From Sisyra terminalis (lineage: Eukaryota; Arthropoda; Insecta; Neuroptera; Sisyridae): a stretch of DNA of 64,000 nt. The notes beneath the pieces are model-generated. The model ran no database searches. It saw only the letters and a program-made list of their open reading frames with translations, and was not told the origin of the DNA. This document shows, one piece after another, positions 35,866 through 47,150 of the stretch. How positions within the stretch are numbered: the first letter of the stretch is position 1; every line of letters begins with the position of its first letter. The stretch is from NCBI GenBank assembly GCA_958496175.1, contig OY292278.1:17484001-17548000 (forward strand). Reading direction: 5' to 3'. Position numbers and translations under genes: made by a program.

Positions 35866-37521
35866 TCAAAAGAGCGAAAATTTTCTGATGCAATTCCAAA
35901 TGTACTTTAAGGATCCAGACACCAAAATAAAGAAAACATTGAATGATCTTCCTTGAAATGGATAAGGATTGATACACAAAGATAGTTTTTCCTGCGATGG
36001 AATCAATAAATTATTCGTAGATCTTACAACATTCACTAAAATTGTCTCAGATTCAACACAATCGATTTTAATATATTTATACTCAGGAATGTCTTTATTT
36101 TTTTCTATTAACCATCCACGATTTACAACCGATTTAGCCATTGTATTCCTTGATTTGCTTTGTTCAAGCATACTGGAATCCTCTACAATTAAATTTATGA
36201 CATTTTGGAAATCAATTTCTGGTGTTTCGATTTCTAACATGTTTTCATCGCTATCCTCATCGATTTTACTAGTCAAAGATTTTTCACTCTCTGAACTTAA
36301 GTTGATAAACATTGTAGCAACTGTTCTGGAAACACTGCCGTTTAAATCAATCTGAATCGATATGAAATAGTTATTTTGGATGTGTTCTAGCACATTTTGT
36401 TGCAATTGCTTTATAACTCGATCTTGAAGTATATTTTTAATAGTTTGTGGAACCATTAAACCAATATTTGAACGTCCATTTCGCAACTGGTTATTAATTC
36501 GATTGAGGAGTAAATGTAGTTTGATTAACTCAGAAAAACTAATGATTCCTGGCGCCTTTTGATCCGATATTGCACTTGATTTTTTTATCAATGGAGCATT
36601 GTAGTTGTGATCCTTTGTAACGGCAATGGTGGTAACATTTTTAGACATTTCGGATTTTATTGGTTGATTGTCATTCCAAGTCTTTACACTGTGTCTAACA
36701 ACGGTTTTTCCGTTCCCAGAATGTTTATGTTGATTATTCGTTGTAATTGTTTCAACAATTTTTTTTAATACAACCTTTCGAATTCGACTAACGTGTCGAT
36801 TGACTGAATCGAGAATTAAATTTCGGATGTAACTATTTACTTGTCGTTTTTTTGGTTTGATAAAAGAATCGGATGAAACAAATCGTTTTGCTTGGAAAGT
36901 TGTTTGAAGTTCTTTGGAACATCGAAAATTTGTGTCACGGGTTTTGGTTAATCGGAATTTATTTTTAGAGTCTTTTTCTTTTTTCGATTTGGTTTTATGA
37001 TTTGGTTTGGTTTCGATTTCTGATATTTCTGCAATAATTCGATTATTTATTGGAGCGATCAAGTCATTGTCTTCACTACTGTTCGATGGAAATGATTTCA
37101 ATTTAAAAATGTCTTGGGACACAATTTTTGATTCATTATTGATTTGGGGATGAATTATTTCGATTGCTAGATGTTCTTTCTCCTGAAATGTATTGAAGTA
37201 GTCAATGGCGGCATTTATACTAGCCAAATTTGCTAATTTATTTGGTGCAGTATTAGACATTTCCCTTTTTCGAAATCGCAATAATATAAGAATCGCCCAT
37301 TTAATTACATTGTCCAAAGGATTTATCATGATCGTGTTAAATACGTCATTGTCAATTTTCTTTGCAGAACCAATAAGTTTCATGAAATCTTCAATTATAT
37401 TCTTTTGAAATTCCTGATCAGAGCATTGGACCATTTTTTGACAGTTGAGAATCAAAAACGACAGCACATCATTTGGAATGGACATTTTTTGTGAATACTC
37501 GTTTATTTTTGAAAACTGCAT
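35866..37521 (-). CDS. Uncharacterised 551-residue protein, intronless ORF
   Basis: I do not recognise the family. The frame is uninterrupted for 551 codons in DNA this AT-rich, which strongly indicates a real gene. Residues 1-120 look helical (IPNDVLSFLILNCQKM, NVIKWAILILLRFRKRE). Residues ~170-260 are strongly basic (HKTKSKKEKDSKNKF, IKPKKRQVNSYIRNL, RHVSRIRKVVLKKIVE) and could bind nucleic acid or target the nucleus. Residues ~326-382 form a second probable helical stretch. Residues ~410-460 are acidic (SEKSLTSKIDEDSDEN). There is no signal peptide or clear membrane span. The ATG follows ACATTAAC (A at -3). The frame stays open ~110 nt further upstream to a TGA, passing a possible acceptor TTGTCTTGCAG, so a 5' exon is possible. 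TATAAAT lies ~100 bp upstream. The last ~25 residues (after PFQGRS) look less protein-like. Smaller frames on the opposite strand are shadows. Confidence 0.75.
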   Translation of the reverse strand: MQFSKINEYSQKMSIPNDVLSFLILNCQKMVQCSDQEFQKNIIEDFMKLIGSAKKIDNDVFNTIMINPLDNVIKWAILILLRFRKREMSNTAPNKLANLASINAAIDYFNTFQEKEHLAIEIIHPQINNESKIVSQDIFKLKSFPSNSSEDNDLIAPINNRIIAEISEIETKPNHKTKSKKEKDSKNKFRLTKTRDTNFRCSKELQTTFQAKRFVSSDSFIKPKKRQVNSYIRNLILDSVNRHVSRIRKVVLKKIVETITTNNQHKHSGNGKTVVRHSVKTWNDNQPIKSEMSKNVTTIAVTKDHNYNAPLIKKSSAISDQKAPGIISFSELIKLHLLLNRINNQLRNGRSNIGLMVPQTIKNILQDRVIKQLQQNVLEHIQNNYFISIQIDLNGSVSRTVATMFINLSSESEKSLTSKIDEDSDENMLEIETPEIDFQNVINLIVEDSSMLEQSKSRNTMAKSVVNRGWLIEKNKDIPEYKYIKIDCVESETILVNVVRSTNNLLIPSQEKLSLCINPYPFQGRSFNVFFILVSGSLKYIWNCIRKFSLF

Positions 37522-38097
37522 TGTTAATGTGATAGAATTCTTTTTGAGCGAATAATTTCTGAGGATGGGCTATGGATATCTGCAAGACAATAGTCAAGTA
37601 TTGCTGAAGTTTGAATAGTTAATTTATATGTAGGTACTCACATTATAAACAAAGAATTTTAAAAAATATTTTTTTGCGATTAAAATTCAATTCATTCTTC
37701 TTAAATTTCCATAATAATTCAACGTTTTTTTTTATCAGTTTAGCATAAGATAGTTGCAAATTTTTAAGTTAACAAATTAAGCAAAAAATTGTTTGACATC
37801 CAAAAGTAGACTTGTTTCTTAACAACTTTTGGGGTTGATTGAAAAACCATGGTTTTTCAAATGGTGGTATCAAATGGTGTTTAGGACAGAGGTGGAAAAT
37901 TTTTTGTGTATAGGGAATTAGATTATGATTTACTTTTCGTCCGTAGGGTGCAGTGGAAAATTCGATTAGAAATATCGATCCTTAATAAAAAAAACACAAA
38001 AATTAAAAATTAAAAACTATGATTTAAATTTTGATCTTGCTACTTCTTTATTTTCATATGCATTATAAAAATAAAACTTAATCTCATACCATCTCAT
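37522..38097. other. Upstream region of the 551-residue ORF
   Basis: On the minus strand it contains TATAAAT at about 37622-37628, roughly 100 bp before the ATG, and a pyrimidine-rich TTGTCTTGCAG near 37580-37590 that could be a splice acceptor. Whether this is promoter or intron cannot be decided from the sequence. The remainder is AT-rich and featureless. Confidence 0.4.
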
Positions 38098-38232
38098 ACA
38101 ATCGCTTTATAACTACTAAGGCTTTAACGACTCTAGGGTTAATAAAAATCCATAAAAATTTGCTCGATCAAACTCAACACATACCAGTTTTGGAGCGGTC
38201 ACCTTGACCACTCAGCCACCGGTAGCCTTCCA
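38098..38232 (-). repeat. tRNA-derived SINE copy (best A box)
   Basis: Read on the minus strand: A box GGTGGCTGAGTGGTCAAGG (38202-38220), nearly identical to the 5' part of Leu/Ser tRNAs, then CCGCTCCAAAACTGGTATG. Next come the decayed B box GAGTTTGATCGAGC (38162-38175), the body GGATTTTTATTAACCCTAGA and the tail TTAGTAGTTATAAAGCGAT. The A box and B box are spaced as in a tRNA, and the tRNA-unrelated tail is shared with the other copies. Confidence 0.8.
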
Positions 38233-38479
38233 TCCTTCATTATGAAAGACTAATTAGAACCAATAGTATAGAAACCACTACCTAAAATATTGTTGGATAG
38301 AAAGAGTTTTAGTTCCGAAAGAATACAATAAATCATTTTTTGTTACTCCTTTTATGTGTAAGAACTTCGTATTTCTGGTATATAAAAAGTAGATACAATG
38401 AAATGTTTGCATATTCAGCTTAGGATGGATATTTTGAGTCGTAATCGCAAACGATAATATATTTTCATATCTTAGAGTA

Positions 38480-38680
38480 ATGCATCTTAATATTTTAAGT
38501 GAGCCGCATCCCTTTGAATCTGAGAATAGGTCTTCGCACCCCATGGAAAATTGTGTGTGGATTTTTTAGTTTAAAAAAATATATTTTTTGCAAAATTTAC
38601 TATCAAAAATTTTATAATTTTTATTAATCTTCTCTCGCACCCTCAAGAATACCTTTCCGCACCCCCAGGAGTGCGGGTAC
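38480..38680. mobile_element. hAT-type MITE, copy 2
   Basis: It shares TTTTAAGTGAGCCGCA(T/C)CCC near the left end, an AATAGGTCT block, and CACCC(T/C)CAAGAAT / GTGCGGGT near the right end with the MITE at 7092-7277. It includes an extra TTCGCACCCCATGG segment absent from copy 1. Both terminal CAGTG motifs are eroded, so the ends are approximate and no target duplication is visible. Confidence 0.7.
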
Positions 38681-40702
38681 AATAAGTATATAAAAAATAA
38701 TAAATAAATAATAATAAATTATGGAACAGTTTCTTAGAAGCTTCAAATGTATAGTTTTGACATTCGAAGAATGTGCTTTAAAATGCTTTAAATGTATAAA
38801 ATCTTTGGCATCTTCAGGTTCTGTACTATAAATCATCGTTTAAATTTTATCTTGGGGGAGTAAGCCAAAGTTTATTATCCTAAAACCAAATCTCCGTATT
38901 TTTAACTTCCTCACCATTTTTTCCATAATAATTTAATATTCATAGTACAAGAAACTTATTTCGCAATTTTTGATCATAATCTAAGAGATATCTATAAGTG
39001 ATACAGATTTGACAGGAAATTTTAATAAAACATATCTCTAAGCGATAGATTTTAATAGATTAGTAGAAATCATGTCGTTAACACACTAAATTTGAAGGGC
39101 CATCGGGCGAGAAATCACCATAATGATAATTTCTCAAACGAAAATCAAAACTTAATTAAGTGTGTCAATGCTAAAATTGCAAACGTAAATATCTAGTAAA
39201 TACGTAAATAATATTCAAATAATTAATCAAAGTACCCATCATACATTCGCAGTCAATATTTTATGAAATTAATGTAGCGTTTATATGCAAAAACAATTAA
39301 TTAATGAGTGTTGGAGCTAATTTTACGTATAATATTTTTAGCCACTACATAGTATTAAACCCACGAACAGTTAATCTTATTTTGACAGCAATTTACAGTT
39401 GCATTATGCAATTTAGGTGCTGTGAATAAAGTTTGCATTTTATTTGCACTTTATAATTCGAAGCGCTGAACTTTATGTTGTACACGATTAGTACATTGAA
39501 GCCTAATTTCGAAGGCTATTTATATGAGGAGGAATCTTAATGTTTTGCTTGTCGTAGGTATTTAAATATTGTATTTATATTTATCTTCAGGAATGAGGAA
39601 AACACATAATCGCATTGATTTTATTTGAACTAAATGCAAAGTTACTGTAAATACTTTGAAGAATTATTTATAAATATTTAAAGTTTATTCTTATCAACAC
39701 ATTAGTTCGTAAAAATTCTTGAACTATCTAATCAATCATTGGGAATTAGTTTTTTTCAGAAACTAAAATTGAAAAAAATACAAAAGCTTACTAATTTTAA
39801 TCGGTTATAAAAAATTTTAGTTTTCCTTCAATACTCTATTTTTTTCTAATGTGCTTTTATAGCACAGTCGTGGAAATGAAATTTACAACTGAACTCTCGA
39901 TTAAATAGGAAAAAATCAATTTTTTTATATATTTTTAGATAAGGTATCAAAAATGATTTCAACCATAGAGTCTATTATCCTAGAAAAAATAACTATTCTT
40001 TCAAAGAAAAAAAAAATATTCCATTATAATTTCTCAACTATGATAGATATAAATAAAATAGTTATTACCAAAAAGAAAGTTAAGGAAATTTCCTATAAAA
40101 AAGGGTCGTTAATAATTTCCAACCTATGCTATGGAAAACAAAGCTATGACGATTGAAAACATGCAAAACATTACATTTTCGAAAATTATATTACCAAATT
40201 GTTAATATTTCTGAATATTATTGGAATATTAAGCATATTCAGGTACTAAATAATTTTTAAGCTTTATTTTTCTACCGGAAAAAATTCCAAAAGTTGTTCA
40301 TTAGTTATATTTCGCTAAGCATTCTTCTCGCCGTTCAATTATGATAGAAAATTAAGGAAAATTATTAGCGTGATAAGCAGTTTTGTCGGCTTTGTTTTTT
40401 AAATTACAACAGAAAAACTAAAAAAAAATTATTACGGAGAAAAAATTCTCCGAAATCAATTCGAATTTCGGTGATAAAGGAAATTTTGATCCGAATATAT
40501 AAAGATTTGTTCAAAGAACTAGGATCAAATTACGGTCAAGGGAAATTTTTAATAATTAAATGGGAGAAAATACCAACAAAGTTTTTATAATTTCGTTTAA
40601 ATCTTAAATATTTCTCCAAAAATTAGCCAAAAAATAATATGTACTTCATAGTTATTTAAGACTAAATTTTTAATTTAATTAATTTTTTTAATTATTTACC
40701 TA
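38681..40702. other. Non-coding stretch
   Basis: AT-rich sequence. I see no feature I can support. Confidence 0.5.
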
Positions 40703-40775
40703 TGCTTTATAGCTACTAAGGTCTTTAATGGCTCTAGAGTTAATAAAAATCCATAATCGAGAAATATCGAAAATT
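40703..40775 (-). repeat. SINE 3' fragment
   Basis: Only the body and tail are present on the minus strand: complement of AGCTACTAAGGTCTTTAATG and of CTCTAGAGTTAATAAAAATC. The tRNA-like head is missing, as in a 5'-truncated copy. Confidence 0.6.
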
Positions 40776-41238
40776 TTGGCATTTTTGACGAATACAAATT
40801 GAAATTTTTGCTTATCTTTTTTTGTCATATGAATAATCATTTCTAGTATTTGAGCATTAACTTTAGCTGTTTTGGTAGATTTGAAGTTAAACTGAGTTTA
40901 GTCTTAGAAGTATTAGATACCTTACGTGTTGTGTAGATATTATAACGTCATTATTTTTACTAAACCACTTGGTTTAATTAAAATATACAAGATATGATCA
41001 CAAAGTAATGTGATTTTGTATCTTTAAACAAAAATATTTGTTTATTCGACTACTTCATCCCCTTTTAGGCAATCCTCCTCAGATATAACGCATAGAGCTT
41101 TTGCTAGAGCTTCTTTAAACACTCTAAGTACTTCTACTTTGTGTTTTTGAAAGGGTTTTGAGCTTTTCCAGCGATAAGATCTTCATTTCCTTAATTATAA
41201 TAAACATCCATTCTCTTGTGTGACTCAATTTTTTTCCC

Positions 41239-41680
41239 AACGCTTTTAAACAGCGACTAGCTGCCATCGTCAAGTGGTATTTTATTTTGTCAATTGTAAA
41301 CAAACTTCATAGAAAATTATTGTTGTAAATAATTTGTTGTCAAGAATATTGATTGGATAGAGTTTTGGACTTTATATGTTTCATATTCTTCGAAGTGTTT
41401 ATCAGGTGTTCTGGGTGTATGCTGATTTTATTTTTAGGTGAATATAGAATTTTTCTAATAAACTACTATTAATTTTAAGTATTCTGGTTTTATTTTCCAT
41501 TGTTACTTGGTTGTTCTCCTGTGGTTTGAGTATTTTGGGGATGTAGTGTTATTTGTTGAAAATTTTAAGTTAATATTACTTTTATTTAGGAAATTGGCGT
41601 TTGGGATTGCAAGCATATTGTTGAAACTTGATTTTTTATGTACTTTTTCTTTTATTTTGGTATATTTTGCTATAATTTTA
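41239..41680 (-). pseudogene. Penelope-like retroelement remnant
   Basis: On the minus strand SNINLKFSTNNTTS (about 41530-41575) resembles the linker before the GIY-YIG endonuclease of Penelope-like elements. Downstream, 41239-41275 reads TTGACGATGGCAGCTAGTCG then CTGTTTAAAAGCG, the same layout as the terminal motifs at 57.8 and 58.6 kb. The segment near 41370-41400 (complement contains GAATATGAAACATATAAAG) matches the equivalent part of the 58.7-kb terminal repeat. The endonuclease itself is missing. Stops are frequent. Confidence 0.4.
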
Positions 41681-41715
41681 TCTATAATTTAGCTGTTGGT
41701 TACGCCTATGTGTGT

Positions 41716-41775
41716 AATTTGGATACTTTCCTGGTTTTTGAATCATTATTACTTTGAGGTCTTTAGAGAACTGGA
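41716..41775 (-). pseudogene. Non-LTR reverse transcriptase finger-like fragment
   Basis: The minus-strand frame reads FSKDLKVIMIQKPGKYPN, like the W(K)..(I)(V)(M)I.KPGK.P segment at the start of Jockey-type reverse transcriptases. No other RT motif follows in frame, and the neighbours are of other origins. This may be a short relic or a chance match. Confidence 0.3.
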
Positions 41776-41889
41776 CCAATGTTTGTGTCTCATTATATCG
41801 TTAAATAAGAGAAAGATCAATGACATTGCTCAATATGAGAGCTTTTTAAGCATTTTGTCGTTTTCGATCTATTCCAGGTGAATGAGTTT

Positions 41890-42310
41890 TGTAAAATTGT
41901 TAAATTCTTCTTCACGTGCTTTGACGTTAAGAGGGAACTTGAGCCCTCTGTTTAGTAGGTAGTATCCTTATTAGTAGTAACAACTTCTAAAAGTGACCCA
42001 CAATGCACTAAACTATCGCTATCGAAGAAAACAGTGAGCAAAGTATACACTTTTAATCAATTGGTGGTCTTGGCTTTTTAGGTTACTTCTATTGGGATGA
42101 TTGAGCTTTGGGTTCAACATTATATTGATAGAACCATGTTCCATCATATCTTATAACCCTTTGGATTAAACCTGTATCATGGTTAATGTCGTTTAACCAA
42201 TGTTCATTCGACAACTTTTTGGTGAAAATTAAGCAATTGTGGAACAAAGTCACCAAGCATTCCAAAATCCATACAACTGTTATATCGGTATAAAAATGCT
42301 AAAAGGGTGA
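41890..42310 (-). pseudogene. Mariner transposase, dead copy
   Basis: The minus strand shows successive mariner blocks in shifting frames: GMLGDFVPQLLNFHQKVVE (equivalent of the ..RWVPHLL...Q block); then VIRYDGTWFYQYNVEPKAQ, where GDETW containing the first catalytic Asp has become YDGTW; then PKKPRPP and LLTVFFDSDSLVH, the strand around the central part of the catalytic domain. Stops interrupt every block. N-terminal DNA-binding and C-terminal parts are absent or unrecognisable, and no inverted termini were found. It is clearly inactive. Confidence 0.75.
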
Positions 42311-43100
42311 AAATTTAAAAAACGAGCATTCTTTTTTATCACACCTGTTACTATATACATTGAATTCATATAAGAAAGACAAATTTAATACTGGATATTA
42401 TTTTTAAAAGCTTTTTTATACGGCATAATACTTATTGCATAATAACATTCAAATTGCAATAAATTTAAAAAATTTCTGTTTACAAAAATATCCAAATCAA
42501 AAAAAAACAACTTATTTTCACAGTATGAGTACCGTCTTATAATTTTTCACGGTCACTAAAGTATTCAACCAGGCAATAATGAAGTCAACAAAAAATTAAA
42601 CTTTGTTTTTAATCATACAGCATTTTTGCCGTTTTCTATTTAAGCCAATAAATTAGAGCAGCCAAAACGTATCTGTGGGCAGCTGCTTTCATTGAGTGCT
42701 TTAAAAAAATGAACTTACTAAATATTTACGTTGACAAATAGACGCAAGTTCTATTATTGTTTTTTTATATTTAGGTATACATGCATACTTTCGAGCAAAA
42801 AACTTTCACGTGACGGCAGCGTTAATGTTATTATTTTAAGTGGAATATTTATTATAATCTTTGAGTAAATGTGCTTTTTTGCCAAAACGATGTTATGTTA
42901 TTCGTTTCCTGATCAAAGCAAAATAAGAGACAAACTGGAGCACATTTGCCGTCCGTTATAATCGTTTCAATAATGAAATATATGCATTGTTACAAATCGC
43001 TGGTATAAATTTAGATATTACGCCGTATCTCAAACCGAAAATATCATCTTCGTATTTCTGGAAGTGAAAAAAATTGGCACCGTTTTCCACTTATACCTTC

Positions 43101-43337
43101 TTAGACGTTAATAGCGACTTTTCTCAACTCTTCTTTTAATTGTTCTCTATTAAAGAGTGGAGGACGAAATGCATTTTGTAAAGATGTGTAAATCATACGT
43201 ATACGTACTATGTATATATCGTTTAACCTATGTAGAGTATGTAAGTACTGTGGCGTATTTAATAGTCTAGTGAACAATAAAATGAATGGTTTGACTTTTG
43301 TAATCAAGTGGAACATACATAGCACATATCTTGGCAA
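43101..43337 (-). other. Coding-like patch, possible retroelement relic
   Basis: A minus-strand frame of 78 codons ends LFNREQLKEELRKVAINV. The pattern resembles the thumb region of Penelope-type reverse transcriptases (..EEL..(V/I)A.N.GY), but the diagnostic GY is lost. No RT catalytic motif is visible upstream. It could be the 5' neighbour of the retroelement debris at 41.2-41.9 kb, separated by the mariner insertion. Weak support. Confidence 0.25.
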
Positions 43338-45478
43338 ACATTATGCATTCAACCTCGACGTTGTTCATATTCCAGACAATTACCATCAGCAGTATCAATA
43401 TCTTTGTATAAAACTTTGTAGTATGATATCTATAAATAAAATGCCCTTTGTAACTGTTTCTGTAACTCATTTAATATGGTATGTTATGAAAACAAAGAAA
43501 TTCTAAATGCTTATACTTTACATATTGTTTCAACAGATTCAATGGAATATTAGTTTTTAGTTACTTTCTCAAAAATTTTAAATCGGATCCTGGAACATAC
43601 TTTAGATTTCCTTCAAACAATTAATACATATTTTTTAAATCCCTATTTTAAACCAGCACTTGCAATCCCTAAAATATTGATTTAACTTTTATTGGAGGTG
43701 AAAATAATAATTTATAATAGTAGATTATATATTTTAATAATTCACTTGCACATATTGGATGTTGCAGAAAAAAATCAAGAAGAATTTAAAAAAAAAGATG
43801 AGTATAAGCTTGGATCAGGAACGTTGAGATATTCCGAACTGTAGGTAACTATTCCGAATGGGTACGTATTGTTCACTCGAATACAATATGTACGTAAACT
43901 TTGACAAGCCAGAAATGAAGAAGCTACGGTTATTTTTATTATGGCCCGATTTAATCGCGAATTAAATTAAAACAAAGTCGAAAATGCAACGTTGCCAAAT
44001 TGTGGGTGTGCTGAAGTGGGACTTGCCCAAAGTAGACTTTATTTAGAAAATTTAATTTTACATAATACAATATAAATACATATTTGAAAATAACAATCAT
44101 TACTTTATTTCTGGCATGTCAAAATTTACGTACAAAAAGCATTCGAGTGAATAATACCTACAGGAATAATATTGAAACCATTCAAAAACAATTTTCAAAT
44201 TTCGACGTTCCTGATCCAAGCTTATACCAAAAGATGGATTGTAATTCTGGATGTATCAAAAATGGATTAGACTATCTGACTTAAAAGAACTCGTTAAAGG
44301 TTAATAGTACTGAAATAAAAAGTTCAACCACACGGGAAAATATTATTATTATAGTAATATAATAAAAAGTTATTCTTTCAGCCCTATTTACCTTTAAGGA
44401 GTTCTTTAAACGAGTCAATAAATTTCAGGTTTATTTGAAGAAGTCGACAAATAGTCAACAAAACGTAGTAAGTTTCTTAATTGTTTGATTGATTTGCGTA
44501 ACTAAATTCATCAATTATTTTTATCAATTGCAGTAAATTTTGGAACCAAATTGTACTGAGAAACGTAAAGATATTTCTCAGAGACAATAACTCCTTGGTT
44601 TTCTGGATATAAATAAAAATCTTTGACATTTTCTGGTTTTCCACATATTTAGATCTTCACAGCAAATCTTCATACTAAAATATACAGTTTCCTTGAAATT
44701 TCGATTCATGGATTTATCAAAAAAAAATTATGTAACAACTTTTAGTTTATTAAAACTGCTGATTAGTATAGGTCTATACATTATTGTGATCTATGACTAA
44801 CAAAGAAAACTGACGATTTTCTTGGTATAAAAACCAACTTCGACCAGAATGGTTTCCTTTTATGGAGTTTCAAGTGCTTACTGTATTGCTATATTTTTGA
44901 TTGATATTGGAATATCAATTCACCTTTCATACATATCTTAAGTATAATATCTTTATTAAATGGCGACGAACCGTGTTTAGTAAATCCTCTTTAAAGAGCT
45001 CTTTGTGTTCGATCTTTTATATGGATCACACCTCAGTCGTCAGATAATTGTTATAAACTTGGGAGGTCATTGTTATCTTTCAACTGAACAAAATTGGCAA
45101 AGGTAGAATACGAAGAAATTATGAATCATCAGAAAAGGCGTGAAATTATATTATGCATTTTTTATACCTAGATACTAATAGTTATCACCTACAGGCAATA
45201 TCAAGTCTTTGTTCGATTTGATTTTTAATTTAATTCATTTTTGATATCTATAATTCTATATATTAAATATTTAAGGTAATAATTTAGTGTGTATACCGAT
45301 TACCAAACCATTAACTGCGTTTATTAATATTATTGTTTGAGTTTAGGTGGAGTGTATTTGGAATATTTCAAAAATAATTCGACTTTTTCGACCAAAAATA
45401 TTGAGATTCATTGATTAATAAATTATCAGGGAAAACCAAAAAGAACTATAGTTAATTTTGAAAAATATAGCCAAAGTT
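43338..45478. other. Non-coding stretch
   Basis: AT-rich. The segment 43965-44025 (AAATGCAACGTTGCCAAAT) resembles one end of the inverted-repeat element at 60.9 kb and may be a fragment of the same family. Nothing else is supported. Confidence 0.4.
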
Positions 45479-47150
45479 TTAAATAATAACAAGGAGAGTG
45501 AAATAAATTTTAAAAAAAAGATTATAAAAAGAGAATAGCAGTAAGGACTTAAGAAGCCTCAGCTTCAAAGTTGAAGAAAGCATCAATAAAATAAAGAGCA
45601 GGGGACGTCTGAAATTTGCTTTCAAGAGTAAAAAAACAATCTTTGACTGGACAAGAACTAAACTGAAATTCGGAAAAAAATATGTAGAGCATTGCATTGC
45701 AGGGATGTGGTACTAAGGAATACGATAAATAAATTCGATGAGGAATTATGGAATATTGCCAAAGCTGGTTATACCAAAGGCAAAAAAGGTGCCTAATATT
45801 GATACATAGTTTGAAAAGAAGCAAGAAAAGCCAATCCAGGAATTTTTGGCAAGTTTATGCATTGGAACTGTATGCTTTAATATGGTCAATGTGGTCAAGA
45901 AAATGCATCAGAACAGACTTTCTTGGAATATTTTTTGATTAAAGTTCCAAAATGTCTTCTTGAATATGTACATCAAAATATTGAAATTTCGAAAATAATG
46001 GTATTGTTACGGTCTTATTGTTGTAGGTCCAAAAACAAACCCTAAAAAACTCGCAAGAAAAATAAATAACCGTTAAAAAGTAACAGTATTTTGAGGATAT
46101 AGCCAGAATATGGTTATGCATTTGCAATAAGCAGGGATCCAGTTTTATCAAGAGTTTCTTTAAACTGCCAAAGGAACTGGGGCAAAATTATATCAGAAAA
46201 TTCATCGGAAATAATGAAAAAAAGTATTTAAGCTTTGAAATATGGAGAGTGGTACACCAGATATGTCCAACATACGAAAGCTCTTCTTCCGGGCGGGCAA
46301 AACCCACGAAAGCTCTTCATCGTGCTCGCGAACTTGTTAAATTTTAAATCATCTATGAAAAATTCGCTTTACAACGGAAAATTGCCATTGGTCCATCTTA
46401 AATCTGGTCCTTCACTAAATCATGTTGGACGCCGCTGTAATAGACCAAAAAGCTCTAACGGTAATGAAGACAAAGAATAAGCAAAATAGGATATAAGCAT
46501 TACTTTATCACTAGGAAAAGAAATTAAATTCAATGGAAACTTACAATATCTCAATATTTCTTAGAAGTTGCACGTCACAGCAGATAACCTCCTTCAGAAG
46601 CTAATCATAATGAGGAGAAGTAATTTTTAGTGGAACTGATAAGATCGCAATATTAAAGTAGGAAGATGTATTAAAACTAGTTAGGATTCCAGCTTTAATT
46701 CCGAAATCAATAATTGTCAAATATTGATCCCAGATTTGATTTAAAACTTGTGGACATATTTCTACGAATTTTAAGTTCTACGTATTCAATAAACTGCATT
46801 AAATGTATCATTAATTGAAGTTGGGACCAGCATAATTTTTGGTGGTTCCAACTTTGGCTTTGGCTAACTGGAAACGATTTTCGGAGGAACCGCAACTCTT
46901 CTAAATTTTTCAGATTTTCATCCCTATTGACATACATCTTTAGTAATAGATACGAAGATAATTAAGAAATAACTTTTCCTCTTCAAAAAAAGCCTTCACC
47001 TACAACAAAACGGGCAGAAGAAGAGAAGGATGGAATGGATTTTTTTCTGAATTGAAAAGTCTATTGGCTGCACTGAAAAACCACGTAAAGAATCAAAATG
47101 AAAACAATTACAAAACAGAGTACTAAAAGTCATAAATTACAATGATATTA
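45479..47150. other. Patch of short frames, no recognised gene
   Basis: This stretch is less AT-rich than its surroundings and holds several 60-90 codon frames on both strands (for example 46235-46480 plus, containing TKALLPGGQNPRKLF; 45549-45824 minus). No frame carries a motif I recognise and they do not join into one product. It may be a decayed gene or transposon interior. Confidence 0.3.

Noticed and set aside
35969..36355. 128-residue plus-strand ORF
   Set aside because: It lies wholly antisense within the 551-residue ORF and has no motif.
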